A DNA stretch of 64,000 nt. Source: Ascarosepion bandense. Lineage: Eukaryota; Mollusca; Cephalopoda; Sepiida; Sepiidae. Shown piece after piece: positions 24,433 through 36,360 of the stretch. The number at the start of each line of letters is the position of its first letter. Position 1 is the stretch's first letter. The translations under genes were made by a program, and so were the position numbers. The DNA lies in the NCBI GenBank assembly GCA_037127315.1, contig JBBBDQ010001028.1:2532001-2596000 (forward strand). The letters are read 5' to 3'. The notes beneath the pieces were generated by a model. It was not told where the DNA came from and made no database searches. It saw only the letters and a program-made list of their open reading frames with translations.

Positions 24433-24451
24433 GAAGAAGAAGAAGAAGAAG
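24170..24451 (+). pseudogene. REL-type LINE 3' relic with (AAT)n(AAG)n tail
   Basis: Across two frames the translation reads VTPVV (about 24207), a frame change, then ALRTVLKN (about 24225) and MELLKTARILRRALC (about 24283-24327). The order VxPVVxGALGTV...K...L...TARILRRxL is the conserved C-terminus of REL-endonuclease LINEs. An AAT run passes into an AAG run (about 24405-24451), plausibly the element's tail expanded by slippage. Upstream sequence (about 23700-24170) may belong to the same relic but is too degraded to read. Confidence 0.5.
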
Positions 24452-25188
24452 ACAACTTTAATGAAGAAATAACTGAATATACAGTGGATGAACAAATTAT
24501 TATTTTATTTTAAATCTCACAGCACTAATAAACTTAAACTTATGTCAACTTTTTCTTTTCCATTAATTTTTTTCTTAACAATTATTTTTGTTACAAAAAC
24601 TAGTGATAGTAGCAACAATTTTTTATTTTTTATTTTTTTTAACAGAATACTTTAGTGTAGTGATGTTTTGTTTCGTTGAGCGGTTGTTACGCCCAATTTT
24701 TTTAAAACCAGCGTCTTTCTCTTTGAATTCCAATTGCGTCTCTGTCAGTTGTCGCTTGGCAACCCATTTAGAAGGAAAACTCCAAACAACAACCCGCAAC
24801 TCAAGGTGTTAATCATGCCGAGGAGTGAATGGCTACTGCGTTATGAGGTCGCAAACGATCCCCTACAGGCTTCGGGACCTTGTTTGTAAAAGACCGTTAT
24901 CTAACGTGCCGGGCAACTGTGGGTGGACTTTTGGACCCTTGCGTCACTCGTGGGAAAAATATGAGAAATACAAATAGAAATAAAAAATCCAGTGTGGCTC
25001 TTCCAGTGGATAAACACGGAACCCGTCCTTCAGAACGGAACCTACTTGAGGTTGAAAAATCTGCCATAGGAACAAACTCCCACACAAAGACTGAATCTTC
25101 AGGTCCCCATAACCAGGATAATCCTAATGAAGGCCCTGAAAATTCTCCAACTAGATCTATAACCGTATATTTAAAGAAAGAAAAAAAT
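24452..25188 (+). other. Probable 5' region of the REL-type LINE at 25189-26860
   Basis: From about 24700 the base composition becomes less AT-rich. Two frames (24588-24812 and 24880-25203) are open on the plus strand, the second rich in asparagine, lysine and threonine. Continuity with the downstream LINE suggests a 5' UTR or N-terminal segment, but no domain is recognisable, so this is inference from position and composition. Confidence 0.4.
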
Positions 25189-25232
25189 AAAATGGTCTTG
25201 TGAGGAGTAAAAAATGGTCTTGTGAGGAGTAA
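25189..25232 (+). repeat. 22-bp tandem duplication before a LINE reading frame
   Basis: The unit aaatggtcttgtgaggagta occurs twice, at about 25190-25210 and 25212-25232, immediately before the atggctgcatttcat start at 25234. The first unit closes the upstream frame. Confidence 0.85.
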
Positions 25233-25233
25233 A

Positions 25234-26860
25234 AATGGCTGCATTTCATGAAGCGTTACTCAAACTTAAAAAAGCATCACTCGCCAAACATATGACATTT
25301 AGCGAGAAAAAGTTAGACAAACAACAAGAAAGTACATTGACAAAAATAAATTAGATAATGTACGAAGATACATAATGCAAAATAACTGATTGACAGAGGC
25401 TGAAATTAATGAGATAACAAGAATTGCAACCAGAATAGACGAATCAACAAAATATGAAAAGGAACCAGAATCAGAAATAAAATGTAGGACCATCAAACAA
25501 GCCACAGATCATAATGTAGAAACCGTGATACACACAAATCACTGTGAAGATAACGCTGTAAGTTTAGAAGTGCTGGAAAGGTGTGATCTGAGTCAGTTAC
25601 AAGACAACAATAAAACGAGTTCAGAACACATTGAACAGAATTATTTTACGGAAAACAAGAACAGTATACAAGAAGCCAAGGAAAAAATCAAGAACCATAT
25701 AAGTCAAATACAAAATATTGCAATGGAGGAACGAGAACAGCTCCCAAAATTGCAACCAACAAAGCATAACCTCGAAACTATTAAGCTCTACAATGCAGCA
25801 CTCAAATTAATTTTGGATGAAGAAGGCACTCATATAAATCTCAATGAAGCAATATATGCATCAGCAATAGCAGCAACAAAAAAATTAAACATCAAATTAA
25901 AAACAAGGCAGTCTCCCAGACATGAAGATTCACCTTGGAAAAGAAAAATAGAAAAAGAAATCGAACTTAAAAGTGAACTATCAGTACTCGATGTGCTGAC
26001 AAGAGGAATAAATGTAAGAACTAGAAAAGGCAGAAGAGTCGAAAGAAAATACAACATTAGAAATGAAAATGAAGTCCTATCAACTAAAGAAAAAATAAAG
26101 CAAAAAATACAACTGAAGTTTTAAAGAATAAGACACGATGAGAAAAGATCAAGATTCTACGGACAAAACAAGGTTTTTCAAACCGATGCAAAGAAATTTT
26201 ACAGGGAAATAGGTAAAAAAAATTGAAGTGACAGTCCCCTCCCTCACCAAAAAAAAAAAAAATGAAAGAAGTTATACAGTTCTGGGAAAAAATATGGGCT
26301 TGTCCTAAAGAACATAAAGAAGTAGATTGGATTGCACAAGATATAGAACGAATAAAAAATAAACCAGAACAGACATGGGCTGGAATCACAGAAGAGGATG
26401 TTAAATGTGCACTGAAAAAAGCACACAATTAGAAATTTCCAGGTATAGATAAAATTCCTAAATTTTGGCTATATTATTTAAATACAGCACATAAAAAACT
26501 AGCCAAAGAACTGCAAGAAATGGTTGACCCGACAACTGACAGAGACGCGATTGGAATTCAAAGAGAAATTGAAGCAAATAAGCCGGACATTATTGTTAAA
26601 AACCAGAAAGAAAAACTTGTCTATTAATTGATATGACTTGTCCAGTGTATTGTAACATAGCAACCAAGGAATTCAAAAAACTGTCAAAATATAAAGACCT
26701 GGAAATAGAAAAAATGTAGAAATTGAAAACAAGAGTCGTGCCAGTGATAGTAGGTGCACTTGGAATGATAACAAATAGAACAAAACAACACATTGAAAGA
26801 ATCCCTGGAAACCCCAGCTTAAGAGATATACAAAAATTGTCTTATTAAGTACAGTCCACA
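25234..26860 (+). pseudogene. Internally deleted non-LTR element with REL endonuclease (R4/Dong-like)
   Basis: An open stretch at 25390-26124 (244 codons) encodes a lysine/glutamate-rich N-terminal region with WKRKIEKEIELKSELS (about 25938-25985) and RKYNIRNENE (about 26044), the pre-RT linker of R4/Dong-like LINEs. After short frame changes, FYGQNKVFQTDAKKFYRE and QFWEKIWACPKEHKEVDWI-type segments follow (26155-26335), then FPGIDKIPKFWLYYL (about 26437-26483), the RT entry motif. The sequence then jumps to NKPDIIVKNQKEKL and LIDMTCP (26578-26645), the REL-endonuclease core, and VPVIVGALGMI with RIPGNPSLRDIQ (about 26740-26830). The catalytic RT palm is missing between about 26520 and 26545. 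One stop interrupts the endonuclease after KLVY. Confidence 0.75.
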
Positions 26861-28765
26861 CAGTAAGAAAAACTTTGTCTATGTAACGCTAGGGATGATA
26901 GGGGAGCTATATAAAACATGAAATAGAGCCATAACAACACGCCACAACCCGCCTTCGGTCTTCCCGAGACTTGGTTGATAGTGCGACCATAACAGAAATC
27001 GAAATATGATGAAAAATGACATAATAATAATACGATAAATACTACGACGACTAAAAAGGATTAATTGATCTAACATTATTTTAGGTTAGTTTTTCCTCTC
27101 TTTTAATGAAAAGTAAAATTATAAAACATGAAAGTTTGAGTAAAATCAAACATAAAGGAAAGTAATAATAATGCATTCACTCGTGCTAAATTATCTTCAT
27201 GCTGATGTAGTGGGTCACTGATTGAGTATCAAGGTCACTGAAGTCAGGAATCTTTCCACTGAGAACCACCTTATAAACTGGACTTCAAACTGCGATAAGC
27301 CAGAAGGTAAGACACATTTGTTAAAATATTTTTATCAGGGAATAGCAAGTTCATTATGCACAATGAGAAACATATGCCAGCAAGAAGAAATGAACTGTAA
27401 ATGAAATATGTAATTATGGCATGAAGTGAAAAATAAAACAAATACTTTAAAATTTATAAAAATGAATACATAAAAATAAGAGCAAGGAAAAAAGTTTAAA
27501 GCAAAAAATTTTGAAAAAAAGAAAAAAGAAAAAAAGAAGCCAGTCAATATACTAAATACGAAGTAGTGTCCACAATTAGATTCTTTTCTTTAATATCTTC
27601 TGGTTTATAATCAATTCATAAAATCCGTTTCCTTCAGTCAACTCTCCACTGACAAATTATTATGCCTGCCGCCTCGTTATGAACCTTTTTTATCTCTTCA
27701 TTTACATAGTTTATTACATTTTCTATAAAAAAATTATTAACAAATGTTAGACTAATGAACTTGTAATTGGTGATAAATGCATAATTTCTTCAATATGCGA
27801 TATTGACAAAAAGAGTGTGTGGTGCAGAAGAGAGTGTTGACTCAGATTTACAAGAATAACAGAATAATGGAATTATTTTTGACAGGCAGAAATTGCAAAT
27901 CATTCTATCCATCCTCTTCAACACGAAATAATGAATCGGAGGAAAACTATATAAGGTTGTGAAGAATACAGGAGAAAAAGAAAAATGTAAAATAAAATTT
28001 TCAACGACAGATATTTATGACATCGCAAATTGAGCAAAAGGAATCCTTGGCTATCACCGTAAAAGAGAATTTTGATATTCAAACCTTCTTTTGCAGGATG
28101 ATACGAACTGGTTGTGTATTAAGAGAGGAAAAAAGAAAGACAAGGAGTAAGCATCAAAGGAATTGACGCAAATGGACTCACAAAGGACGTACATATGAAT
28201 AGTAAAAGAACAATGATAACACTCGGAAGTTACAGAATAAATGGTAAATGCAAAGAGGAACAATAAGTTTTTAGATCAGAAGAATCCACGCATAAAATGT
28301 AGAAAGAAAAATAGCAGCCATTCAAAAAAGAATATTAGAATTCAAGGAAAGCAGAAAATAATGACTCGATTTTATTCTCCCATGGTTGAATATATAGGCA
28401 ACAACTTAGGTAATTGTTTTGTTCGCACGCACATTCACTCATCATAACAGTGAACCATCGTGGTTATACGTTTTTATTCATTTTAATTACAGAATCTTAT
28501 GAACTATTTTTCTTTAAAAAATATTGAAAATATACTTTGGGTCTTATTTGCGATGGTGAAATTTGTTACAAAATTCGTAGACTAATCGAAATTGGCGAAT
28601 CCTATCGTAATACTCAGAATTTTGATTGCCCCGAAACGAGTGGGTATTGTCCAGTGGACTTGAAGTTCAGCAGTAGATTGTTTTCGTTTAAGATATTTAT
28701 CTAGGAACGAAAAACTCACAAAACAGTATAGCAGTGGTATTTGTCTATATTTCTTAAATTAAGTA
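26861..28765. other. Unassigned AT-rich DNA
   Basis: Contains an A-rich tract at about 27480-27540. No frame longer than 75 codons and no family similarity recognised. Confidence 0.4.
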
Positions 28766-29011
28766 GTATTTACAGTATTTAAATTATTACATTATTCGGA
28801 CTATTTTCCTCATCTCTGTTGCCATTTGTAAGACGTTTTGGCTTTCGTACTCTCGGCATTCTTCAGTTGCTAGGAATTTCGAACAAAACCCTTTATTACA
28901 AATTAACAAATTCCGAGCATCTGAAGAATGCCGAAGCGTACAACGACCGAAGCGTCGTACAAATAGCAACAAAGATGAGGACAATAGTCCGAATAATGTA
29001 AATACTGTAAG
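28766..29011. mobile_element. Foldback (MITE-like) element, copy B, both terminal arms present
   Basis: The left arm (28768-28866) and right arm (28921-29009) are reverse complements over about 90 bp. Landmarks on the right arm are ctgaagaatgccg, gcgtacaacgac, caacaaagatgagg and tccgaataatgtaaatac. Only about 55 bp separate the arms, so the transcript or single strand would form a long hairpin. Same family as 1357-1705, 53517-53919 and 55592-55987. The arms contain a CTGAAGA...GAAGC arrangement resembling a decayed hammerhead core. No protein is encoded. Confidence 0.8.
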
Positions 29012-29439
29012 TACAGCAGTGGATAATGCATTTTACCCTAGATTGCTGGCGTTTCATTGTTTTAGCAGAGACGACCAACCAAATGGCGATGATAATGTTT
29101 CGACCGGTTAACATCCGTTTTCTCTATTTCTTCTTGTTTTGGCCAATAAACTATTTACTATTATGTTCCCCCTAAAATAAAACTTGTATAAAGAAACCTG
29201 ATAAATTTTGTTCCCGATTTAGTTTGATATAACGTTGAGTTCTCTATTCAGGAACTGGCATTAGATCACTAGGATTCACAGACAACACCTAAAACAAGGT
29301 GTTTCAGGTAAGACCAATGTTTACCAAACGCAGTGGACTATCGGTACTATAGCCAGCCTTACTATAGCCTTCAATTGTTTTAACGTAGTGTGTCTCTTCT
29401 GGACTCGGACGAGCGTGGCTGTCATTGAAATTCTATTCT

Positions 29440-29990
29440 TTGTAATTCTAAGTAAGACGCATCTCACCAAATATTTGTTTTGTTATCCAATTATACAAGC
29501 TCATTAGGCACATTACTTTCTCTCTTCATGTTGCCTTCAATACATCATGTGAGTGCCAAATTCTCCAATCATCTTTTCATATACTATCCAAGATACAGCA
29601 AATACCTGTTTCTGATTCCAATTATGTGTCTTTTTTTCTGATTTCCTTTAAATTTTGTTGTTCACATGTCCAGTACATAGGATTATCAGCCTCTTTCTAC
29701 AAAAACGCATCTATTTGCCTAACATTTCTTTTTGTCTGTAAAAAAATTGTTTACCATTTATTGCCGTATACGATAATTAATACTACATAGGTGTTCAGTA
29801 CTTTTTTCATTGTTTTTAATAAACTTTCCTATTTCTTAACATTTTGTTTAGTTTTCGGAAGGCATCTTTTACTAATTCAATGCACTTCAGATTTATCATA
29901 TATATTATATTTTCTCACAACCAAAACTAGGCTTTGAAGTCACGAACACCACCTAACTGAATTAGCTTGACCAAATCTTTTAACCAATAG
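29440..29990 (-). pseudogene. LINE copy 4, old C-terminal fragment
   Basis: The minus-strand translation gives KDAFRKLNKMLRNRKVY (about 29880-29830), then a FYRxM/HVNN-like region (about 29710-29660), then ENLALT and IEGN with KRESNVP (about 29570-29515). This matches the order AFQKL...LxDRK, MWFYRRML...HV, GLENLILTGxIEG of the LINE family at 6310-9034. It is heavily mutated and probably the oldest copy here. Confidence 0.55.
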
Positions 29991-31109
29991 GCCATCTAAA
30001 ATGTAGAATTGAAAATTAATTTGTGTCTTTGGGGGTAGCTTGTATGATTCATTACTGTAAACTGCGACACTATTTAAGCCTTATTTAACTTAATGGTATC
30101 ATTATATTATATTATCTGGTAGCATAATATTATATTATCTGGTCGCTGAGAAAAATGTGCATAAAACTAATTATACATAAAGAAAAGTAATTAGAATAAT
30201 TGATTGGTTAATCAAATTAATATACGCGCTGGAAATCACTACTTGTCTGTTTTCCTCTAAAATACACATTTCGTTATTTATTTAAATTACTCGGTGAAAA
30301 TGATTCAATTAGAAAACATGATTATCTTGGTTTCCAAAAATTTCAGAAACATATTGCCAGAAAATGATTCGTGGTTGATAATTCGGAGAAATGTATTCGG
30401 CCGAGAGAGTAAACAAAACGAAGGACACGAAACAGAATGCAATCTTTATTAACACTTCCGATGCTGTATACATATTTATACGCCTGTGCAAAACTTATTT
30501 TAGCTGCTCTCGACGTACATATACGTTTCCAAGACACCAAGACAATGTTTGTGTTATAAAATGCATAGCACTTAATAGCTATTTCCGAACCTGTGTAAAC
30601 ACAGCATACAATATAATGCATTTTTATTATATTGCATGTTGAGGTGACGTTTACTTTAGTCTGTACTGCAGAGAATCAGATCGAAACCAATATGAAGCGC
30701 ATATGCTTTATTACCTTCAACGGCCTTATAATCATTTATTTTCAGTCAATGTCAATTTCTCATTTTTTTCCCAAAACTGGTTCTTACTGCCAGGCAATAA
30801 TGATGTAACAATGCAGCAGTGAATGTGTTAATTAGCTTGAAGCAATGTTTGTCTAAACCTAACTAACAGATATCTTTTTTAAATATATAGCAAAGAGAGG
30901 TTTCAGGAGACAAGTTTCCTCGGGACTGGAAGTAAATAGAAAATATTTCGCATAAATATGTCCTTATTTTCAACTTAATGTTAGTTTAAATGTCTAAAAT
31001 ATAAAACACGGATTTATTAATTTGTGTTTCTGTTATAGAAATAAACCTGTCAGATTTGATAATCGTCTGCAGTTTTACTAATTTTTAAGTTTAATGTTTT
31101 TCTTTTAAA
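29991..31109. other. Unassigned DNA
   Basis: A short direct repeat (taatattatattatctggt and variant) lies at about 30095-30145. Minus-strand frames of 60 and 92 codons overlap the plus-strand frame at 30391-30642; none has a recognisable domain. Confidence 0.4.
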
Positions 31110-33300
31110 ATAACATTCGATAGGTGAAGATGCTGAAGCAAAATCTGAAAGAGAATATCTTTCTATAATACGAACGGAAGTGAGCGTCAAGAAAACTTGT
31201 TAGCGTTCAGGGTGTGTCGTCTGTATCTTAAAAAGAAAGTTGAAAAGCGGGAAATAATTTTGAAAAATAGCTTAATGGAAACGAAGTAATTAAAGAAGCT
31301 CAGAGTTTGGCAAGATATATAAAAGAAAAATCAAAGAAAATAGGAAGAAGAAAAATTGCCGAAAAAAGAAAGGCTTTTCTTAATTAATTTTTTGAAGAGT
31401 ATATAAAAAGAAAACCTTCACAATTAGATAGAAAAGTAGTAGAAATGCTTAGAAGAAGAAAAAAGCAAATCATATGGCTCTTAAGAATATCAGAAGGACG
31501 TCAAGAAAAAATGATAACTTTCTGGTGGCGAAGAAATGGAAAAAGAACGGTGAGGAAACAACTATTGGAAAGTAGAAATAAACGGAAAAGTACCCAAATA
31601 AATTATTATGAAAAACGATGAATAGGAATTGGAATTGAATACTAGAATGATTCTGTTAGAAGAGAAGTGAAAGTAGAAGGGTAATTATTGCAACATCTGA
31701 CGAGAAAGGAAGAAGACAAAGACAGTAAGATAGAAAGAATGATGGATAAAGAATAGAAGGAACGACGAAAATTTTATAGAAAGAGAGAAAGAACAGAAAA
31801 ATGAAAAAAAGAAAGAAGGAAGGAAGAAAAAATAGAAATTAGGACTGAAGCAAAATCAAAATCGGGAAATTGAAAAGAAAATACAAAAATAATTAAAGGA
31901 AGTAGAAACCGACGGAAGAACTGATGGAAGGAGGAGGGGATACACGTGAACGGACAGAATGAAGGGTAGAATAATTGAGGCGAAAAGAAAGACTCAAGGA
32001 AAAACAAGAAAAAGAACAAAATAGGAAGAAAGAGAGTTAGGATAATAAAGAAAAAGATGTAAAAAAGAAGGAAGGAAACAAAATGATTGAAAGAAATAAG
32101 AAATTTAGTTAAGATTGAACGAATGAAATTAGAATACAAAGAAATTAGAATACAACGAAATAATAAAGATGAATAAATAAAAGAGGAAATAAGAATAGAA
32201 ATTAAGAAGAATTGAAAGTTTTTTTTAATTTTGAATTCGTCTTAATTTCTATGCTTACTGAAAATAGATTAAAGCTGAATTGAGCAATAAAGGAAAAATG
32301 AAAGTAAAGCTGGATTAAGCAAACGACAGAATAGCAAATAGGTAGAAGGACGGAAAGAATGAGGAAAAGGGTTAAAAGAAGGAAAAACACAAAAGCGGAA
32401 AAGAACGAGTGATCACGGGAAGAAATGAAAGATGAAAGAAGATAAAAGCTAAAGCGAGTACTGAAGTCAGTTGGAAAGTAATAAAGGATTGTATGAAATA
32501 AAAAAGACATAATAGAAAGAATAAAAGTACAAGGAAAGAAGCAAAATACAAAGAAAGGATAGAAAAATGAAGAATGGAAAGATTAAATAATCAGAGAATT
32601 AATAAAAACTTCGCGAAATAAAAGAAAGTAAATCAAATAATATAGAAAGAATCAAAAGATGAAATAAATATTGAATGAGGAAATTAAAAAAGAAAAAGTA
32701 AGAAAGAAAGGAACTTTCTTTCTCCGTAATTCTTTTACTATTTTTTATTTATTTTATTTTTTCTTTAGATTTTTTTTATTTTAATCCTTATTTAGTTCCT
32801 CCTGAGTTTCTCTTCTTTGATTTCTTCTTTCTTGATCGATTGATGATGAAAGGAAAGATTGAGGAAAGAAAAAAAAAACAAATAATGACTTTAAAAAGAA
32901 AGACGAGACGAAAAAAGTTCGGATTTGAGAAATAGTCGGTGAATGGAAGAAAAATTGCTTAGAAAATAATGAAATAGAAAGAATGAATGAACATATTTAA
33001 ATGAGGAAGAAGACTTGAAAAAACGTTTTAATGTTTCATCTAATTATTAAATTTCTATGATGTATTTGAAATTATCAACTAAATAACCGAGAACAAAAAT
33101 AAAAAATAAAGATCCCTTACCTTGAGAAAGAATGATGATACAAATACATAAGCAAAAAAAAAAAAAAAAAGAAAACAAAACGAAAACAAAACAAAACGAA
33201 ACAAAACAAAAACGAACAAAAACGGCGAAAAGTAAAAGATGAATAAAAAAATGGTCAACTGAAATAAGAACTTCATGGAAAGTTTCGAACAGCATTTCGC
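31110..33300 (+). repeat. Purine-rich (GA/A-rich) low-complexity region, about 2.2 kb
   Basis: The plus strand is dominated by A and G through most of this stretch, with recurring aagaaagaagg, gaagaag and aaataaaag-type words but no fixed period. A pyrimidine-rich break occurs at about 32720-32850 and an A-rich aaaacaaaacg tract at about 33170-33225. Long minus-strand frames rich in F, S and L (for example 31774-32139 and 32202-32510) are by-products of this composition and are not genes. Confidence 0.8.
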
Positions 33301-34980
33301 TTTTCTTAAATGCATCCTCTTATCGCCCATAAAATCTTCTTGAAACAAATTTTGTGATACTGGCGTCGGAATAATAAACGGTTTTCTACGACTTATGATA
33401 AAAATTCATTGTGTCTGAAGCTGAATTCTGCACCTGCCGAAGGAAGAAATCAGATTAGGTCGAATAACGATGGAATATTGCAGTAGACATTTTTTCTTAA
33501 CAGATTTTAAGAGAATGTGTAGAATTTTTAGTGATCAAGTCAAAGCTGAAAATGATTGAAAAATAAAAAAAAAGGAAGAAATGACGCAAGGTAACGATTA
33601 TAGATCTGAACAGGAAAACATCCGGCCGTTCTTATCAGTTTGTGCGTCATGTAACATATTGACATCGACGTTCATTGAAAGAAAAATTACAGATTTTACT
33701 TTCCCGGATAAACTCGTCTAAATTCGAGATTCCTTCGTTAAAAAAAATGTTCAATAGATCGAAGGATAAATTGTAAACTTGAAGTCAGGATACCTTGAAG
33801 AGGGTAAAAAATGTGGTGCACACCGTATATAGTTGAATTTTGTAAGGAAATACGAACCGATAGATGAATAATGGCGATATTAAGAAAATTGTTTGAATCC
33901 AAACAGATTGAAAACTAGTTAAACCAACAAAAGTGTATGTGGATATGATGTTTTCCTTTGGATACAGAATTTTGATTTGGTCCAAAAAAAACAGACGAAG
34001 AACGAGATATTTAAGAGGAGTGTTTTCTAAGAAGAATAAATACATCATTGTATACAAATCAAGATTAGTGGGGTGAAAAGAGTGATTGGGAATTGAGACA
34101 GAAGATCTCATCGTATTTGATGTAGTTGTCTCCGATTTTCTTAGATAAAGAAGTTTTTTTATGAGTAACTTTTTTATTCATGTAATCCATTGCTTTTTAT
34201 CTCATCATTATTCTACGACTCTTATATAAACAGTGTAAGAAAAGATAAAGAGTGAGACAGGCTTAGATGCATAGATATGAACAGACTGAGACCTACGCGT
34301 CTATAGATAATTAGATAGATATTAAAGCACTGAGATACATAGATAAATAGATATATCGATATTCAATATATCTTACAGGAAAACATATTAGATGAACGTT
34401 CAATGGATATTAACCACTATTGTTTGGGAACTAAATATCAATCTCTGTTGTGTACTCAGTCTTTCTTTCCTGTGTATGGACAGAATAAATATTTGTTCCC
34501 ACTAACTATTAACCGCCTACGGATTGTACTTATTTCTTATGTTGAAAAAGACTGCTATCAATTGAACGACGACTTAATAGAAAAATCCTCGCCTTGTAAA
34601 ACATGAGCCGAGCGCAATAAATAAATCCTCACATTGTGTAGAACTTTCTATTTTTATTTTACGGATTCGATGACAGAAAATGTTACAAACTGAAAGCTTC
34701 AAGAAAAACAAAATGCTTTTCTACGAAATCAATAACACATTTTGTCGTTGTTTGCATTGAAAGAGACGTTGGAATTTTTTTTGACAACGATAAAAACATT
34801 TTCAAAAGAATTAACGTCCGAAGAATTAACCAAAAATATTAGGGTTTACTTTAAAGTTTTATTTATCAATTGTGCGCATATATATATATGAGGGGGCGGG
34901 CATAATAATATTTTGAAATGTCTGCGGCCATTTTTCACTTTCTTATATCAATGATCAGACATCAAATTATCTCTGAATGT
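33301..34980. other. Unassigned DNA
   Basis: A 108-codon minus-strand frame (33785-34111) has no recognisable motif. A repeated gatagat-type patch lies near 34300-34360. No RNA gene or repeat family identified. Confidence 0.4.
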
Positions 34981-35002
34981 ACATTAATTATATTCAGTAT
35001 TA

Positions 35003-35022
35003 TACACACACATACACACACA

Positions 35023-35070
<48 letters not shown>
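35003..35070. repeat. (CA)n/(TA)n microsatellite abutting a Tc1 terminus
   Basis: A CA run with one CC interruption passes into a short TA run just before the inferred Tc1 terminal sequence at about 35081. Confidence 0.9.
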
Positions 35071-35080
35071 TTATATACTA

Positions 35081-35463
35081 CAGTTCAAAAGTTTGAGAAA
35101 ACCTCAGGTAATGTTTTAAATTGGCTCAATAAGTAGATTTTTTGTATTGTAAATAAGAGAAAATTATTATATAAATTACTTAATAATGTAGTCATGATTT
35201 TTATTAGATATTTTATTATAACAAAAAGTGAAAAATTATTTTACGCTTAAATTTTACCCTCATCAAAATATCCTTCTTTAGCCTTGATTACTGAAACACA
35301 AATTTTTGGGCATTCGTTTTAAAAGTTTCTTAAAATGCAATTTTGATAATTGATTCCATTCTTTTTTTAATGAGTATGAGCACTTTTTCACTTTTTTGTT
35401 TTTTACTCTTCTGTTAAGTTCATCCCAAGTTAATCCTGGTGGTGGCTTCAAACTTTAGAATTG
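35081..35463 (-). pseudogene. Tc1/mariner transposase C-terminus and terminal end
   Basis: Minus-strand translation from about 35440 gives WDELNRRVKNKKVKK, then SLKKEWNQL and FKKLLKRMPKNL (to about 35300). This is the C-terminal signature of Tc1-like transposases (WxELxRRV...EEWxxI...KLxxSMPxR). The catalytic domain is missing: the third acidic residue, expected in the PIExxW motif just before, is replaced by PGLTW, and everything upstream is cut off at a (TA)n run near 35470. The plus-strand sequence ctacagttcaaaagtttg at 35081-35098 matches the usual Tc1 terminal inverted repeat start. A dead 5'-truncated copy. Confidence 0.8.
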
Positions 35464-36067
35464 TTGAGTATATATATATATAAAAAATCCATATGTTTAG
35501 TTTTTATTATTACATAGTTACAGTCGTTGTATGCCCGGCCTTCTTCAGAGTAACTTTTAGCGCATTTCAAATTGAGCTCTTTATTTAACCAACAGGTGTA
35601 AATTGTTCAGAATTAGTAAAGAAAAAGAATGTGAAAATGCAGTTAAGGGTGATATCAGCAGAAAAGGCAATAGCAAACAGACATTTGGCGAGTTCAATCC
35701 CTGATCCGGGTAGTAATGACGCAGACTTAATGAAGAAAGAGCGGGCAATAAGCGAATAGTAAACAACAACAACAAAAACAACAAAAATGCGAACATAGCG
35801 AAATGAAAACAAGCAATAGATAGCGACTGAAACTGCGTTTATATTTTTGCAAATTACACTTGGATTGGTAGCTATGAAACTTATAAGCGAGAAGTACGAG
35901 GAAAGAAGCTGTTAGTATAGAAATTACGGTTAAATCTAGCCAGCGTGTGTGTATGTAAACTTATACATATTATTTGCCCATTTCTCATTTTAGACCTATT
36001 ATAATATTATCCAAATTTTATTTTACTTCTGTTGACAGATTTTAAACCCTCTACAATAGTCTAATCA
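35464..36067. other. Unassigned DNA with a decayed hammerhead-like motif (minus)
   Basis: On the minus strand, about 35545-35505 reads ctgaagaaggccgg, then gcatacaacgac, then tgtaactatgtaataat, similar in layout to the CTGAAGA-stem-GAAAC arrangement of the foldback family but with the GAAAC box mutated. The remainder to 36067 is unassigned. Confidence 0.4.

Positions 36068-36068
<1 letters not shown>

Positions 36069-36110
<42 letters not shown>
36069..36110. repeat. (ATT)n microsatellite
   Basis: Uninterrupted ATT trinucleotide run of about 14 units. Confidence 0.95.
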
Positions 36111-36120
36111 GCAAACCAAT

Positions 36121-36360
36121 TTTTTCCAAAATTGTTTTTGCTAAATTTTTATCCGAGATATATTTAATTGGAGTAGATACACTAAACTGTCGCCCGGTTC
36201 ACACTCCACCCACGTCTATTGAACAGGTGAAGAGGCTCATCCCTTGTTCCCTGTTTAGTATGTGGTTTCTGGCTTTCTCTTTTCCAATCTTTTCACTCTT
36301 ACGTAGCCCCTTGCACCTCAGTGGCGTTACCGGTTTGCTCGAGGTGATATGATTAAAAAA
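36121..36360 (+). mobile_element. LINE 3' terminal fragment (CR1/Jockey-like family)
   Basis: The end of this stretch (about 36303-36355) has the order cgtagccccttgcacctcag, tggcgttacc, tttgctcgaggtgatatgatta. It aligns block by block with the last 60 bp of the CR1-like LINE at 54735-55353 (tgtaaccctctgcaaaatag, tggcaataaaatg, tttgattgcggcgatatgatta). No coding motif is readable upstream, so this is probably a severely 5'-truncated copy. Confidence 0.5.

Noticed and set aside
31774..32510. Long minus-strand F/S/L-rich frames
   Set aside because: They are the complement of a purine-rich tract. The lack of stops is a composition effect.
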